From an uncultured Prevotella sp. (GTDB lineage Bacteria > Bacteroidota > Bacteroidia > Bacteroidales > Bacteroidaceae), in NCBI GenBank assembly GCA_944319795.1, contig CALUFA010000026.1:1-34017 (forward strand): a stretch of DNA of 34,017 bases. The letters are read 5' to 3'. Below are positions 1 through 6,883 of this stretch, one piece after another; position 1 is the stretch's first letter; every line of letters starts with the position of its first letter. Made by a program: the position numbers and the translations under genes. The notes beneath the pieces were generated by a model, which made no database searches, was not told where the DNA came from, and was given only the letters and a program-made list of their open reading frames with translations.

Positions 1-53
1 ATGCGAGGGAAACGAGCTTTTATTTTCATTTTCGAGGCGCAGCCTATCTTATC

Positions 54-85
54 CAAAGATAGTGCAAGCCGAGTGAATTGGCAAA
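54..85 (-). promoter_or_regulatory. Leftward Bacteroides-type promoter
   Basis: On the minus strand TTTG (85-82) is followed after 20 bp by TATCTTTG (61-54), which matches the Bacteroides sigma consensus TTTG-N19-21-TAnnTTTG. It reads out of the left edge, so the gene it serves lies outside the window. The flanking sequence (GTGCAAGCCGAGTG and GCAAAATAAA near 60-110) resembles the DNA around the MATE promoter at 31550. Confidence 0.6.
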
Positions 86-250
86 TCGCCGTAAGGCAAA
101 TGCAAAATAAATGCGAGGGAAAGACCGCATGCGGCCTAAACCGACAGGCAATAACGGGCCGGCATGCAATACCGGCTTAACAATAAGGCAATGAACGGCA
201 TACGGACAAACCCCGTTAAAGGCTTATCCGCACAAGAAGAGAACAAAAGT

Positions 251-361
251 TTACGCCTTGTTCACGGCCGACTTGTCAATGTTATGCAGCTTGACAAGCC
301 CCCACACTCCGACACAAAGGGCGATAAGGCCCACTACCGAGAAAAAAACAATCAAGCCCAT
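251..361 (-). CDS. Small single-pass membrane protein, 36 aa
   Basis: This short gene encodes 36 residues beginning MGLIVFFSVVGLIALCVGVW, followed by a short polar tail ending in VNKA and TAA. The first ~24 residues form one hydrophobic membrane helix. The start codon lies only 2 bp after the stop codon of the 71-residue membrane protein upstream (stop 364), so the two are almost certainly translated from one transcript and may act together. I recognise no named family and can assign no function. A real gene is inferred from the tight coupling and the clean membrane helix; no homology search was possible. Confidence 0.6.
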   Translation of the reverse strand: MGLIVFFSVVGLIALCVGVWGLVKLHNIDKSAVNKA

Positions 362-363
362 AG

Positions 364-579
364 TTACTTTTCTTTAATTTTCGACAATGCGATAAGAATC
401 ATACCGGAAACAAAACACAGGACCACGGATATTCCGCCAATACCGAACAGCAGCACGGGATTTACGCTTTCATATTTCATAATACCTGCCAATATCACTC
501 CACCGAATACCAGCTTGGCTATGTCTATAAGGAATTTTCCGCTTTCCGACAATATTGTTTCTTTCCTATCCCCTTTCAT
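364..579 (-). CDS. Small two-helix membrane protein, 71 aa (DUF6722-like)
   Basis: The predicted protein starts MKGDRKETILSESGKF and has two hydrophobic segments, about residues 15-35 and 44-65, separated by a short loop containing KYESVNP and followed by a charged tail (SKIKEK). This resembles the small inner-membrane proteins of Bacteroidales grouped as DUF6722; I recall that family by general pattern only, and its function is unknown. I chose the ATG at 579 over a GTG at 606 because the TATCTTTG -7 box at 593-586 lies between them and would leave the GTG upstream of transcription. The leader would then be only a few nucleotides. It is followed after 2 bp by another tiny membrane-protein gene. 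Confidence 0.75.
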   Translation of the reverse strand: MKGDRKETILSESGKFLIDIAKLVFGGVILAGIMKYESVNPVLLFGIGGISVVLCFVSGMILIALSKIKEK

Positions 580-585
580 AATATG

Positions 586-593
586 CAAAGATA
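586..593 (-). promoter_or_regulatory. -7 box, near-leaderless start
   Basis: TATCTTTG on the minus strand matches the Bacteroides -7 consensus TAnnTTTG. It ends 6 bp before the ATG at 579, implying a very short leader. No TTTG box is seen at the expected -33 spacing, so the call is tentative. Confidence 0.4.
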
Positions 594-692
594 TTAAAAA
601 ATCCACTATATAATGACATATCCGGCATATTTTTAAATTAAATTATTCATAAACGGGTAAAGCACGGATGACGGTAGGGACTATAACAAATA

Positions 693-822
693 AGAAACTG
701 TTTTGATTTTTTACAGGAATATTGCAATTGCTTTAATTTTAATGCCCTTTGTTCATGATTTAAGCGTCTACGCCTCGAAAATACATCTTAAATCATTGAA
801 CAAAAAAATCAAAACAGTTTCT
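693..822. repeat. Nested inverted repeat, MITE-like or structured element
   Basis: Outer arms 693-712 (AGAAACTGTTTTGATTTTTT) and 803-822 are perfect 20-bp reverse complements. Inside them a second pair, GTTCATGATTTAAG at 751-764 and CTTAAATCATTGAAC at 787-801, pairs with one bulge around a short loop. The ~130-bp element therefore folds on itself. It lies in the 483-bp gene-free gap 580-1062, which otherwise holds only GGCCGCCTTTT palindromes and a short AACTTCTTTAAA array. The loop shares ATTTTCGAGGCG (reverse complement) with positions 27-38. Confidence 0.75.
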
Positions 823-833
823 AAGAATCCAAG

Positions 834-915
834 AGACGGCCTTTTACGCTGCGAAAGGTTATCTTTCACAACGCAAAAGGCGGCCTTTTGGATGGCAAAA
901 GGCCGCCTTTTACAA
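834..915. repeat. GGCCGCCTTTT palindrome array, copy 1
   Basis: A run of degenerate palindromic units such as CAAAAGGCGGCCTTTTGG and GCAAAAGGCCGCCTTTTAC, spaced roughly 20-25 bp apart. The same family recurs near 8813, 16214, 23481 and 31842. It lies downstream of the M16 peptidase gene (minus strand, stop at 1063). Confidence 0.8.
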
Positions 916-1017
916 AGTGGCTGGTTATCAACAACTTACACAACGGAAAGAATAAGGCCGACAAGTCTTATAGGCCGAGCATGCCCCTTGCGGCGAACGC
1001 CGGCGGCGAGGCATGCG

Positions 1018-1056
1018 GCTTTAACTTCTTTAAATTCTCTAACTTCTTTAAATTCC
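1018..1056. repeat. AACTTCTTTAAA array, short copy
   Basis: Tandem degenerate 10-14-bp units of the type TTAACTTCTTTAAATTCTCT. The same family forms larger structures at 11226-11375, 27892-28080 and 33846-33930. This copy abuts the 3' end of the M16 peptidase gene. Confidence 0.7.
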
Positions 1057-1062
1057 AAAGTA

Positions 1063-2292
1063 TCACACGAACATCAGCGTCGTCAGCCTGTCCTTGTCGA
1101 ACATCTCACGGGCCACGGCCTGCATGCCCTCGGCGGTCACCTCGTCGACGCGCGCCATCAGCCGGGCCACGTCTTTCTCGATGCCGTGGTGCAGGTAGCT
1201 GCGCCCGAAGTCGAGGGCGAAGTTCTCACGGTTGTCGCACGCCACTCCGATCTGCCCCTTAATCTGGCGCTTGGCGGCGGCGAGCGCCGTGGCCGAGAGC
1301 GGCCGCGAGGCCATCTTGTCGAGCTCGCGCGCCACGAGGCGGCGGCACTTGCGCACGTCGTGGGGGTCGCACCCGAAGTACGTACACCACAGGCCGGTGT
1401 CCGAATAGCTCACCATCGAGCTGTCGACGGTGTACACCAGGCCGTGCTTCTCCCTCAGGGCGATGTTCAGCCGGCTGTTCATGCCCGGGCCGCCGAGCAT
1501 GTTGTTCATCAGGTAGAGCGTGAAGCGGCGGCGGTCGTGCACGTCGTAGGCCCTCGTGCCTATCATTACGTGGGCCTGGTGAGTGCCCCTGCTGACCACC
1601 TCTTCGCGAGGCTCGTAGCCGGGCAGGGCCGCCGCGCGGCCCTTCTCCGTCCGTGGGGCGCACGGGCCGAAGTCGGCCGTAGCCTTTTCAAGAAGGCGCA
1701 CGAGGCGGTCGAAGGCGATGTCGCCCGAGGCGAAGAATACGGCGTTCTCAGGCCGGTAGAACCGCCGGGTGAAGCGCAGCGCGTCGGCCGAGGTGTAGCT
1801 CCTGAGCCTCCCGGCCGTGCCGAGTATGTTGTGGCCGAGGGGGTGTCCGTCGAACAACATGTTCTCGAACATGTCGTAAATCAGTTCGGCCGGCGAGTCG
1901 TTGTAGCACTCTATCTCGTCGCACACCACCTCGATTTCCTTGTCCAACTCGGCCTGGGGGTAAGTGCTGTGCATCACTATGTCGGTAAGCAGGTCGACGG
2001 CGCGGGGCAGGTGCTCCCTGAGTATGGCCGCGTAAAACACCGTGTCCTCCTTGTTCGTGAAGGCGTTAAGGTCGCCTCCCACGCTCTCGAGGCAGCTCAG
2101 TACCTGCATCGAACGGCGGCGCGAGGTACCCTTGAACGTCGCGTGCTCGCAGAAGTGGGCCAGGCCCTCCTCGCCCGGCAGCTCGTCGCGCGTGCCGGCG
2201 CACAGGGCGTAGCCGCAATATACCACGGGCGACGCCGATGCGAGGTGGATGACGCGCAGCCCGTTGCTTAAAGTGTGAGTGTTGTATTTCAT
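1063..2292 (-). CDS. M16 family zinc metallopeptidase
   Basis: A 409-residue member of the insulinase/mitochondrial-processing-peptidase family, which cleaves peptides with a zinc ion held by an inverted HxxEH motif. The motif is visible as H46-F-C-E49-H50 within GLAHFCEHATFKGT, and the third ligand is E126, exactly 76 residues after H50, in VVCDEIE. The second M16 half (roughly residues 190-400, with GPGMNSRLNIALREKHGLVY) follows. The length suits a single-unit bacterial M16 protein. No signal peptide is seen, so it is probably cytoplasmic. It is divergent from the PfkB kinase gene. A TAATTTTG box at 2311-2304 lies only 11 bp from the ATG. The substrate cannot be told from sequence. Confidence 0.95.
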   Translation of the reverse strand: MKYNTHTLSNGLRVIHLASASPVVYCGYALCAGTRDELPGEEGLAHFCEHATFKGTSRRRSMQVLSCLESVGGDLNAFTNKEDTVFYAAILREHLPRAVDLLTDIVMHSTYPQAELDKEIEVVCDEIECYNDSPAELIYDMFENMLFDGHPLGHNILGTAGRLRSYTSADALRFTRRFYRPENAVFFASGDIAFDRLVRLLEKATADFGPCAPRTEKGRAAALPGYEPREEVVSRGTHQAHVMIGTRAYDVHDRRRFTLYLMNNMLGGPGMNSRLNIALREKHGLVYTVDSSMVSYSDTGLWCTYFGCDPHDVRKCRRLVARELDKMASRPLSATALAAAKRQIKGQIGVACDNRENFALDFGRSYLHHGIEKDVARLMARVDEVTAEGMQAVAREMFDKDRLTTLMFV

Positions 2293-2303
2293 AATCTATC
2301 GTG

Positions 2304-2311
2304 CAAAATTA
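2304..2311 (-). promoter_or_regulatory. -7 box for the M16 peptidase
   Basis: TAATTTTG on the minus strand fits TAnnTTTG and ends 11 bp upstream of the ATG at 2292, predicting a leader of under 10 nt. There is no clear TTTG at -33. Confidence 0.35.
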
Positions 2312-2365
2312 TATGATTTTCACGACTTTAAGATATTATTCGCATCATAAAAAGCATTTTTTCAC

Positions 2366-2373
2366 TATCTTTG
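2366..2373 (+). promoter_or_regulatory. -7 box for the PfkB kinase
   Basis: TATCTTTG matches the Bacteroides -7 consensus and lies 35 bp before the chosen ATG. The -33 region carries no obvious TTTG. An AAAGAAAGGA stretch just before the ATG may act as ribosome-binding site. Confidence 0.45.
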
Positions 2374-2408
2374 CAGATGCATTCAACACTAAAGAAAGGA
2401 CATCATAC

Positions 2409-3356
2409 ATGCGCAAGGTAATAGGTATCGGCGAAACCGTACTCGACATAATCTTCAAAAACGAACAGCCCGTGAGCGCCGTGCCGGGCGGCTCGGTCTA
2501 CAACGGCATCATATCGCTGGGGCGCGCCGGGGTGCCGGCGGCATTCGTAAGCGAGGTGGGCAACGACCGCATAGGCGAACGCACGGTGGCTTTCCTCAGG
2601 GAGAACGGCGTCGACGCGTCGCTCGTCAACTCGTACAAGGGCACGAAGTCGCCCATCTCGTTGGCGTTCCTCAACGACAGGAACGACGCCGAATACATCT
2701 TCTATAAAGACCATCCGCACGACCGGCTCGACTACGTTACGCCCGAAATATGCCGCGACGACATCGTGATGATAGGCTCTTATTACGCCGTAAACCCCGT
2801 GATACGCCCACAGGTGGCCGCCCTGCTCAACGCCGCGAGGGACAAGGGGGCTATCATATACTACGACGTGAACTTCCGCGCGGCGCACGCCGACGAGGTG
2901 ATGAAGCTGACGCCTAACATACTGGAGAACTTCGAGTATGCCGACATCGTGCGCGGCAGCCGCGAGGACTTCAACGTGATGTACGGCATGGACTCGCCCG
3001 ACAAGGTGTACAACTCGGAGATTTCGTTCTACTGCAAGAAGTTCGTCTACACCGACGGGGCCGCCGACGTGGAGCTGCGCGGCGACGGCGGACTGAAGAA
3101 GAGCTACCCCGTAGAGGCGGCGGACACGGTGAGCACCATCGGCGCCGGCGACAACTTCAACGCCGGACTGGTGTACGGGCTCGTGCGCTACGGCGTTACG
3201 CGCGACATGATTGACGGCGCCATACCCGAACGGACGTGGGACAAGATAATCGGTTGCGCCCTCGCCTTCTCGGCCAACTGCTGCAAGAGCATTGGCAACT
3301 CGATAGACACCGGCTTCGGAAAGAAGATGAAAGAGCAGCTGGAGAATAAGGAATAA
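2409..3356 (+). CDS. PfkB/ribokinase-family carbohydrate kinase
   Basis: A 315-residue sugar kinase that transfers phosphate from ATP to a sugar hydroxyl in the cytoplasm. The N-terminal substrate signature is seen in VPGGSVYNGIISLGRAG (about 25-41), and the C-terminal signature DTVSTIGAGDNFNAG (239-253) carries the anion hole and catalytic base D248. The RGSREDF segment (182-188) is also typical of the family. The best guess is a fructokinase-like enzyme, but substrate is not readable from sequence. The ATG at 2409 is preferred because the upstream in-frame extension crosses the -7 box at 2366-2373 and the family fold begins with RKVIGIGETVLD. The next gene, a flavodiiron protein, follows after 113 bp of repeat DNA, and no functional link is obvious. 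Confidence 0.95.
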   Translation: MRKVIGIGETVLDIIFKNEQPVSAVPGGSVYNGIISLGRAGVPAAFVSEVGNDRIGERTVAFLRENGVDASLVNSYKGTKSPISLAFLNDRNDAEYIFYKDHPHDRLDYVTPEICRDDIVMIGSYYAVNPVIRPQVAALLNAARDKGAIIYYDVNFRAAHADEVMKLTPNILENFEYADIVRGSREDFNVMYGMDSPDKVYNSEISFYCKKFVYTDGAADVELRGDGGLKKSYPVEAADTVSTIGAGDNFNAGLVYGLVRYGVTRDMIDGAIPERTWDKIIGCALAFSANCCKSIGNSIDTGFGKKMKEQLENKE

Positions 3357-3357
3357 T

Positions 3358-3427
3358 AACGATAAGGCTAATCAGACTAATGCGCCGTAGCCACGGCCCA
3401 TTAGGCCGATCCGTCCCATTTGCCATA
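3358..3427. repeat. ATTAGGCC-type degenerate array, copy 1
   Basis: The gap between kinase and flavodiiron genes is filled with short degenerate units such as AAGGCTAATCAGACTAATG and CCCATTAGGCCGATCCGTCC. Relatives occur at 28868-28930, inside a gene at 29214-29261, and at 33057-33131. Confidence 0.65.
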
Positions 3428-3469
3428 TAACCAGGATACCCAAGAAAGACAATTAAACAAGAAATAACC

Positions 3470-4663
3470 ATGATCGAGATTACTGACAAAATCTATTACG
3501 TAGGCGTGAACGACCGCAACAAGGAGCTTTTCGAAGGCTTGTGGCCGCTGCCCAACGGAGTTTCTTACAACTCTTACCTCATCGACGACGAGAAAGTGTG
3601 CCTCATCGACACCGTTGAGGTCGACTTCTTCATGCCATACCTCAAGAACATACGCGAGATACTGGGCGACCGGCAGATAGACTATCTCGTGATAAACCAC
3701 ATGGAGCCCGACCACAGCGGAGCCATCGAGCTTATCCGCAAGTACTATCCGGGAGTGAAAATCGTGGCCAACAAGAAGACGTTCGGCATGATAGAAGGCT
3801 TCTACGGCATAACGACCGACGAGGTGGAGGTGAAAAACGGCTCCACGCTCAGCCTCGGACGGCACGAGCTTACGTTCGTACTGACGCCGATGGTGCACTG
3901 GCCCGAGACGATGGTTACGCTCGAGACGACCACCAACACGCTCTTCTCGGGCGACGCGTTCGGCTGCTTCGGCGCGCTCAACGGCGGCATAATCGACTCT
4001 GAGATCAACTGCGACACGTTCTGGCTCGAGATGGTGCGCTACTATTCGAGCATCGTCGGCAAGTACGGCACGCCCGTGCAGAACGCCCTGAAGAAATTAG
4101 AGGGAGTGCGGCTCGACTACATCTGCTCGACGCACGGCCCCGTTTGGCACGAATACATTGATAAGGTAATAGGCATTTACGACCGGCTCAGCCGCTACGA
4201 GACCGAGGAAGGCATCGTAATCTGCTACGGAACGATGTACGGCAACACCGAGCGCATGGCCGAAGTGATAGCCCGCGCCGCCAGTCAGGCCGGCATCAAG
4301 AACATAGTAATGTACAACGTGTCGAAGACCCACCACTCTTACATCCTGCGCGACATCTTCCGCTACCGCGCCCTGATCGTCGGAGCGCCCACCTACAACG
4401 CCGGACTCTACCACGAGATGGAGGTCCTTCTCAGCGAGATCGCAGGCAAGGACATCAAGAACCGCCACTATATCGGCTGGTTCGGCAGCTACGCCTGGGC
4501 CGGCAAGGCCGTCGAGTGCATCAAGCACTGGAACGACACGCGCCTGCACTTCGAGGCCGTCGGCGCCCCCGTGGAGATGAAGCAGAGCCTCAAGGACGAC
4601 ACTTTCGCACAGTGCGAGGCCCTCGGACGCGCCGTGGCCGACAGGCTTAAGCAAGACAGATAA
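3470..4663 (+). CDS. Class A flavodiiron protein (FprA-like oxygen/NO reductase)
   Basis: A 397-residue cytoplasmic enzyme with an N-terminal metallo-beta-lactamase-like domain (about 1-245) and a C-terminal flavodoxin domain (about 248-395). The di-iron ligands are visible: H77-M-E79-P-D81-H82 in the HMEPDHSG motif, H143 in MVHWPETM, D162 in FSGDAFG and H222 in STHGPVW. The FMN phosphate loop is CYGTMYGNTERMAE (252-265). Proteins of this type reduce O2 to water and/or NO to N2O and protect anaerobes. No rubredoxin or flavin-reductase domain is fused, which makes it class A; its electron donor (probably a separate rubredoxin) is not encoded here. The ribosome-binding site is weak, as usual in this phylum. 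A large inverted repeat follows the stop codon. Confidence 0.97.
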   Translation: MIEITDKIYYVGVNDRNKELFEGLWPLPNGVSYNSYLIDDEKVCLIDTVEVDFFMPYLKNIREILGDRQIDYLVINHMEPDHSGAIELIRKYYPGVKIVANKKTFGMIEGFYGITTDEVEVKNGSTLSLGRHELTFVLTPMVHWPETMVTLETTTNTLFSGDAFGCFGALNGGIIDSEINCDTFWLEMVRYYSSIVGKYGTPVQNALKKLEGVRLDYICSTHGPVWHEYIDKVIGIYDRLSRYETEEGIVICYGTMYGNTERMAEVIARAASQAGIKNIVMYNVSKTHHSYILRDIFRYRALIVGAPTYNAGLYHEMEVLLSEIAGKDIKNRHYIGWFGSYAWAGKAVECIKHWNDTRLHFEAVGAPVEMKQSLKDDTFAQCEALGRAVADRLKQDR

Positions 4664-4671
4664 TATTTATA

Positions 4672-4812
4672 AGCAGACAAGCAGACGAGTGACGAGCAGA
4701 CAAGGAGATTTGCCTTGCAAACTATAGGCAAGCAAACAAGCGGAGAAGAAGCAAGCTGTCAGCAAACAAGGCAAATCTCCTTGTCTGCTCGTCACTTGTC
4801 TGCTTGTCTGCT
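4672..4812. terminator. 46-bp-arm inverted repeat built of GCAGACAA units
   Basis: The arms 4672-4717 and 4767-4812 are reverse complements over 46 bp with a single mismatch. Each arm is itself a tandem of GCAGACAA-like units ending in GGAGATTTGCC. It begins 8 bp after the flavodiiron stop codon, so it could end that transcript, and the right arm runs into a TAAAAAA stretch. It belongs to the family that also lies on the far side of the symporter gene. Confidence 0.65.
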
Positions 4813-4815
4813 AAA

Positions 4816-4885
4816 AAAGCTCTGCTTGTCAACTAAACAAATCTCCTTGTCTGCTCGTCACTTGTCTGCTTGTCAACTAAAAAAA
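4816..4885. repeat. Extra TTGTCTGC units before the symporter
   Basis: A further partial copy of the right arm (CTGCTTGTCAACTAAA, then CTCCTTGTCTGCTCGTCACT) lies between the inverted repeat and the symporter start, giving direct repetition of the arm sequence. No promoter consensus is evident in this stretch. Confidence 0.7.
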
Positions 4886-4893
4886 TAGATACT

Positions 4894-6051
4894 ATGAAAA
4901 AAATACGCTTCGGGCTGTTGCCTCGGATTATCGTAGCCATCGTATTAGGCGTGGCTTTGGGCAACGTAATGACGGCGCCGTGGATACGGCCGTTCGTAAC
5001 GTTCAACGCGATATTCAGCCAGTTTCTCGGCTTCCTGATACCAATCATCATCGTAGGATTAGTAACACCGGCAATAGCCGGCATCGGCAAGACTGCCGGC
5101 AAGATGCTCCTGGCCACGGTGGCGATAGCCTACGCCGACACCGTGCTTTGCGGAATGCTGGCCTACGGCACGGGCAGCGCGCTCTTCCCGGCCATGACCG
5201 AGGGCATGGCGGCAGCCTCTACGGGCGGCGGCTCACAAGGCGTTGAGCCGTATTTCACCATCGCCATTCCGCCGATTTTAGACGTTATGAGCGCCCTCGT
5301 GCTGTCGTTCATGATGGGCTTAGGCATCGCCTACGGCAACTCCGAGGTGCTGCGCCGCGGCGCCGACGAGCTTATGGCCATAGTAAGCAAGGCTATCGGG
5401 AAGGCGATAATCCCCCTCTTGCCGCCCTACATCTTCGGCATCTTCCTCAACATGACGGCCACGGGCGAGGCTTATTCGATAATGACGGTGTTCGCGAAGA
5501 TCATCGTCGTAATCTTCATCCTCCACATAGTGATACTCCTCTACCAGTTCTGCGCGGCCGGCATCGTGGCCCGGCGCAATCCGCTAAAGCTGCTTTGGCG
5601 CATGCTGCCGGCGTATTTCACGGCGTTGGGCACGTCGTCTTCGGCGGCCACGATACCCGTAACGCTCAGGCAGACCGAGCTTAACGGCGTGAGCAAAGAC
5701 GTGGCCGGCTTCACCGTTCCGCTCTGCGCGACGATCCACATGTCGGGTTCGGTGATGAAGATAACGGCCTGCGCCCTTACGATATGCATGCTCAAGGGCA
5801 TGCCCCACGACCCGGCGCTCTTCACGGGCTTCATCCTTCTGCTGTCGGTGATGATGGTTGCCGCGCCGGGAGTGCCCGGAGGCTCTATCATGGCGGCTCT
5901 GGCGCCGCTGGCTTCCATACTCGGTTTCGGCGAGCAGGACCAGGCTTTGATGATCGCGCTCTACATCGCTATGGACAGCTTCGGCACCGCCTGCAACGTG
6001 ACGGGCGACGGGGCGGTGGCCATAGTGGTTGATAAGATGTTTAAGAAGTAG
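4894..6051 (+). CDS. Dicarboxylate/amino acid:cation symporter (DAACS/SLC1 family)
   Basis: A 385-residue inner-membrane transporter that couples uptake of a dicarboxylate or amino acid to sodium or protons. The hydrophobic profile fits about eight helices plus two re-entrant hairpins. Family landmarks are the first hairpin serine motif TSSSAATIPVT (247-257), the TM7 region with HMSGSVMK (282-289, in place of the usual NMDGT), the second hairpin APGVPGG (324-330) and the TM8 motif GTACNVTGD (364-372). The changed TM7 motif means substrate and ion preference should not be assumed from glutamate transporters. I start at the ATG 4894 (MKKIRFGLLPR); the frame continues upstream only into repeat DNA. 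Both flanks carry the same GCAGACAA repeat family. Confidence 0.92.
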   Translation: MKKIRFGLLPRIIVAIVLGVALGNVMTAPWIRPFVTFNAIFSQFLGFLIPIIIVGLVTPAIAGIGKTAGKMLLATVAIAYADTVLCGMLAYGTGSALFPAMTEGMAAASTGGGSQGVEPYFTIAIPPILDVMSALVLSFMMGLGIAYGNSEVLRRGADELMAIVSKAIGKAIIPLLPPYIFGIFLNMTATGEAYSIMTVFAKIIVVIFILHIVILLYQFCAAGIVARRNPLKLLWRMLPAYFTALGTSSSAATIPVTLRQTELNGVSKDVAGFTVPLCATIHMSGSVMKITACALTICMLKGMPHDPALFTGFILLLSVMMVAAPGVPGGSIMAALAPLASILGFGEQDQALMIALYIAMDSFGTACNVTGDGAVAIVVDKMFKK

Positions 6052-6055
6052 TTTT

Positions 6056-6120
6056 TTAGCAGACAAGCAGACAAGTGACGAGCAGACAAGCAGATTTGCT
6101 CAGCAGACAAGCAGAGCTTT
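6056..6120. repeat. GCAGACAA unit array after the symporter
   Basis: Tandem units (AGCAGACAAGCAGACAAGTG, then GAGCAGACAAGCAGATTTGC) repeat the left-arm sequence found at 4672 in the same orientation, directly after the symporter stop codon. Confidence 0.8.
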
Positions 6121-6122
6121 TT

Positions 6123-6250
6123 TAGCAGACAAGTTCACAGCAGACGAGCAGACAAGGAGATTTGCCTTGCCTGCTCGTTCCGTTTATATCAATGTTTTAT
6201 TTATTAAGCAAATCTCCTTGTCTGCTCGTCTGCTGTGAACTTGTCTGCTA
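6123..6250. terminator. Perfect 43-bp-arm inverted repeat between convergent genes
   Basis: The arms 6123-6165 and 6208-6250 are perfect reverse complements over 43 bp, built of GCAGACAA units and ending in AAGGAGATTTGC. The structure separates the symporter (plus) from the LOG gene (minus), so it suits a bidirectional terminator. The right arm includes the TAG stop codon of the LOG gene (6250-6248). Confidence 0.75.
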
Positions 6251-6784
6251 AGCAGTCTGCAATAGGCAGACCGCTTCCCCCACCGTGGCGGCCACCTTTA
6301 TTATGTCGGTCCACCGCCCGCGTACAACCCCTTTGCGCTGAAGGTCGTCGAGCAGGGCTACGAGACTGTCGTAGAAGCCGCCGTCGTTGAGCACGATTAT
6401 GGGCTTGTGGTGGTAGCCGATGGTGGCCGAGGCGGCCATAGTGAACACCTCGTCGAGCGTGCCGAGGCCGCCGGGCAGGGCCACGGCCGCGTCGCACTGG
6501 GCGAGCATCAGGTCCTTGCGGTCGCTCAGGTTGTCGCAGGGTATGCAAACGTCCATGCTCGGACTGGCCTTGCCCCCGCGCTCTATTATGGCCGGCACCA
6601 CGCCAATCGTCCGTCCGCCGGCCTTGCGCACGGCCTCGGCCGTACACTCCATAAGGCCCAAGTTGCATCCGCCGAAAACGAGCGTGTGGCCGTTTTCGCC
6701 GATCCAGCGGCCGAGCTCGGCGGCCGTCTTGAAATATTCCGGGTCGATGTTCGAGTTCGCCGAACAGAATACAGCTATTTTCAT
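6248..6784 (-). CDS. LOG family protein (TIGR00730 Rossmann fold)
   Basis: A 178-residue protein of the LOG family (formerly called lysine-decarboxylase-like). Characterised members hydrolyse nucleoside 5'-monophosphates to free base and ribose 5-phosphate, for example cytokinin riboside monophosphates or AMP. The signature PGGLGTLDE lies at 104-112, with the conserved R89-K90 upstream and the N-terminal VFCSAN and VFGGCNLGLM strands of the Rossmann fold. The length is typical and no signal peptide is present. It lies 99 bp downstream of the DUF6377 regulator on the same strand and may be read through from it. The gap contains an unexplained stem-loop (6824-6874). The physiological substrate is unknown. 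Confidence 0.93.
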   Translation of the reverse strand: MKIAVFCSANSNIDPEYFKTAAELGRWIGENGHTLVFGGCNLGLMECTAEAVRKAGGRTIGVVPAIIERGGKASPSMDVCIPCDNLSDRKDLMLAQCDAAVALPGGLGTLDEVFTMAASATIGYHHKPIIVLNDGGFYDSLVALLDDLQRKGVVRGRWTDIIKVAATVGEAVCLLQTA

Positions 6785-6823
6785 AATGTCACGTCAGTGT
6801 TTATTTCCGTTTTAATCCGCTTT

Positions 6824-6874
6824 CTCAGGCGCAGCTACGCATGCCCAGGCGAAGGTCAGGATACGCCGCCTGAG
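6824..6874 (-). other. Structured 51-nt element in the regulator-LOG gap
   Basis: Outer arms CTCAGGCG (6874-6867 on the minus strand) and CGCCTGAG (6831-6824) pair perfectly. Inside, CGTATCC can pair with GGGCATGCG with one bulge around a loop containing CCTTCGCC. No T-run follows, so it does not look like a simple intrinsic terminator. It could be an RNA leader element for the LOG gene or a processed 3' end. Confidence 0.4.
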
Positions 6875-6883
6875 AGCAGGTTT

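Noticed and set aside
703-2271. Long plus-strand reading frame (522 codons) opposite the M16 peptidase
   Set aside because: It is antisense to a clear M16 gene with intact HxxEH, shows no recognisable domain and has the skewed composition typical of a shadow frame in GC-rich DNA.
4672-4885. CRISPR array
   Set aside because: Units are degenerate, not separated by unique equal-length spacers, and are arranged in opposing arms. No cas gene is present.
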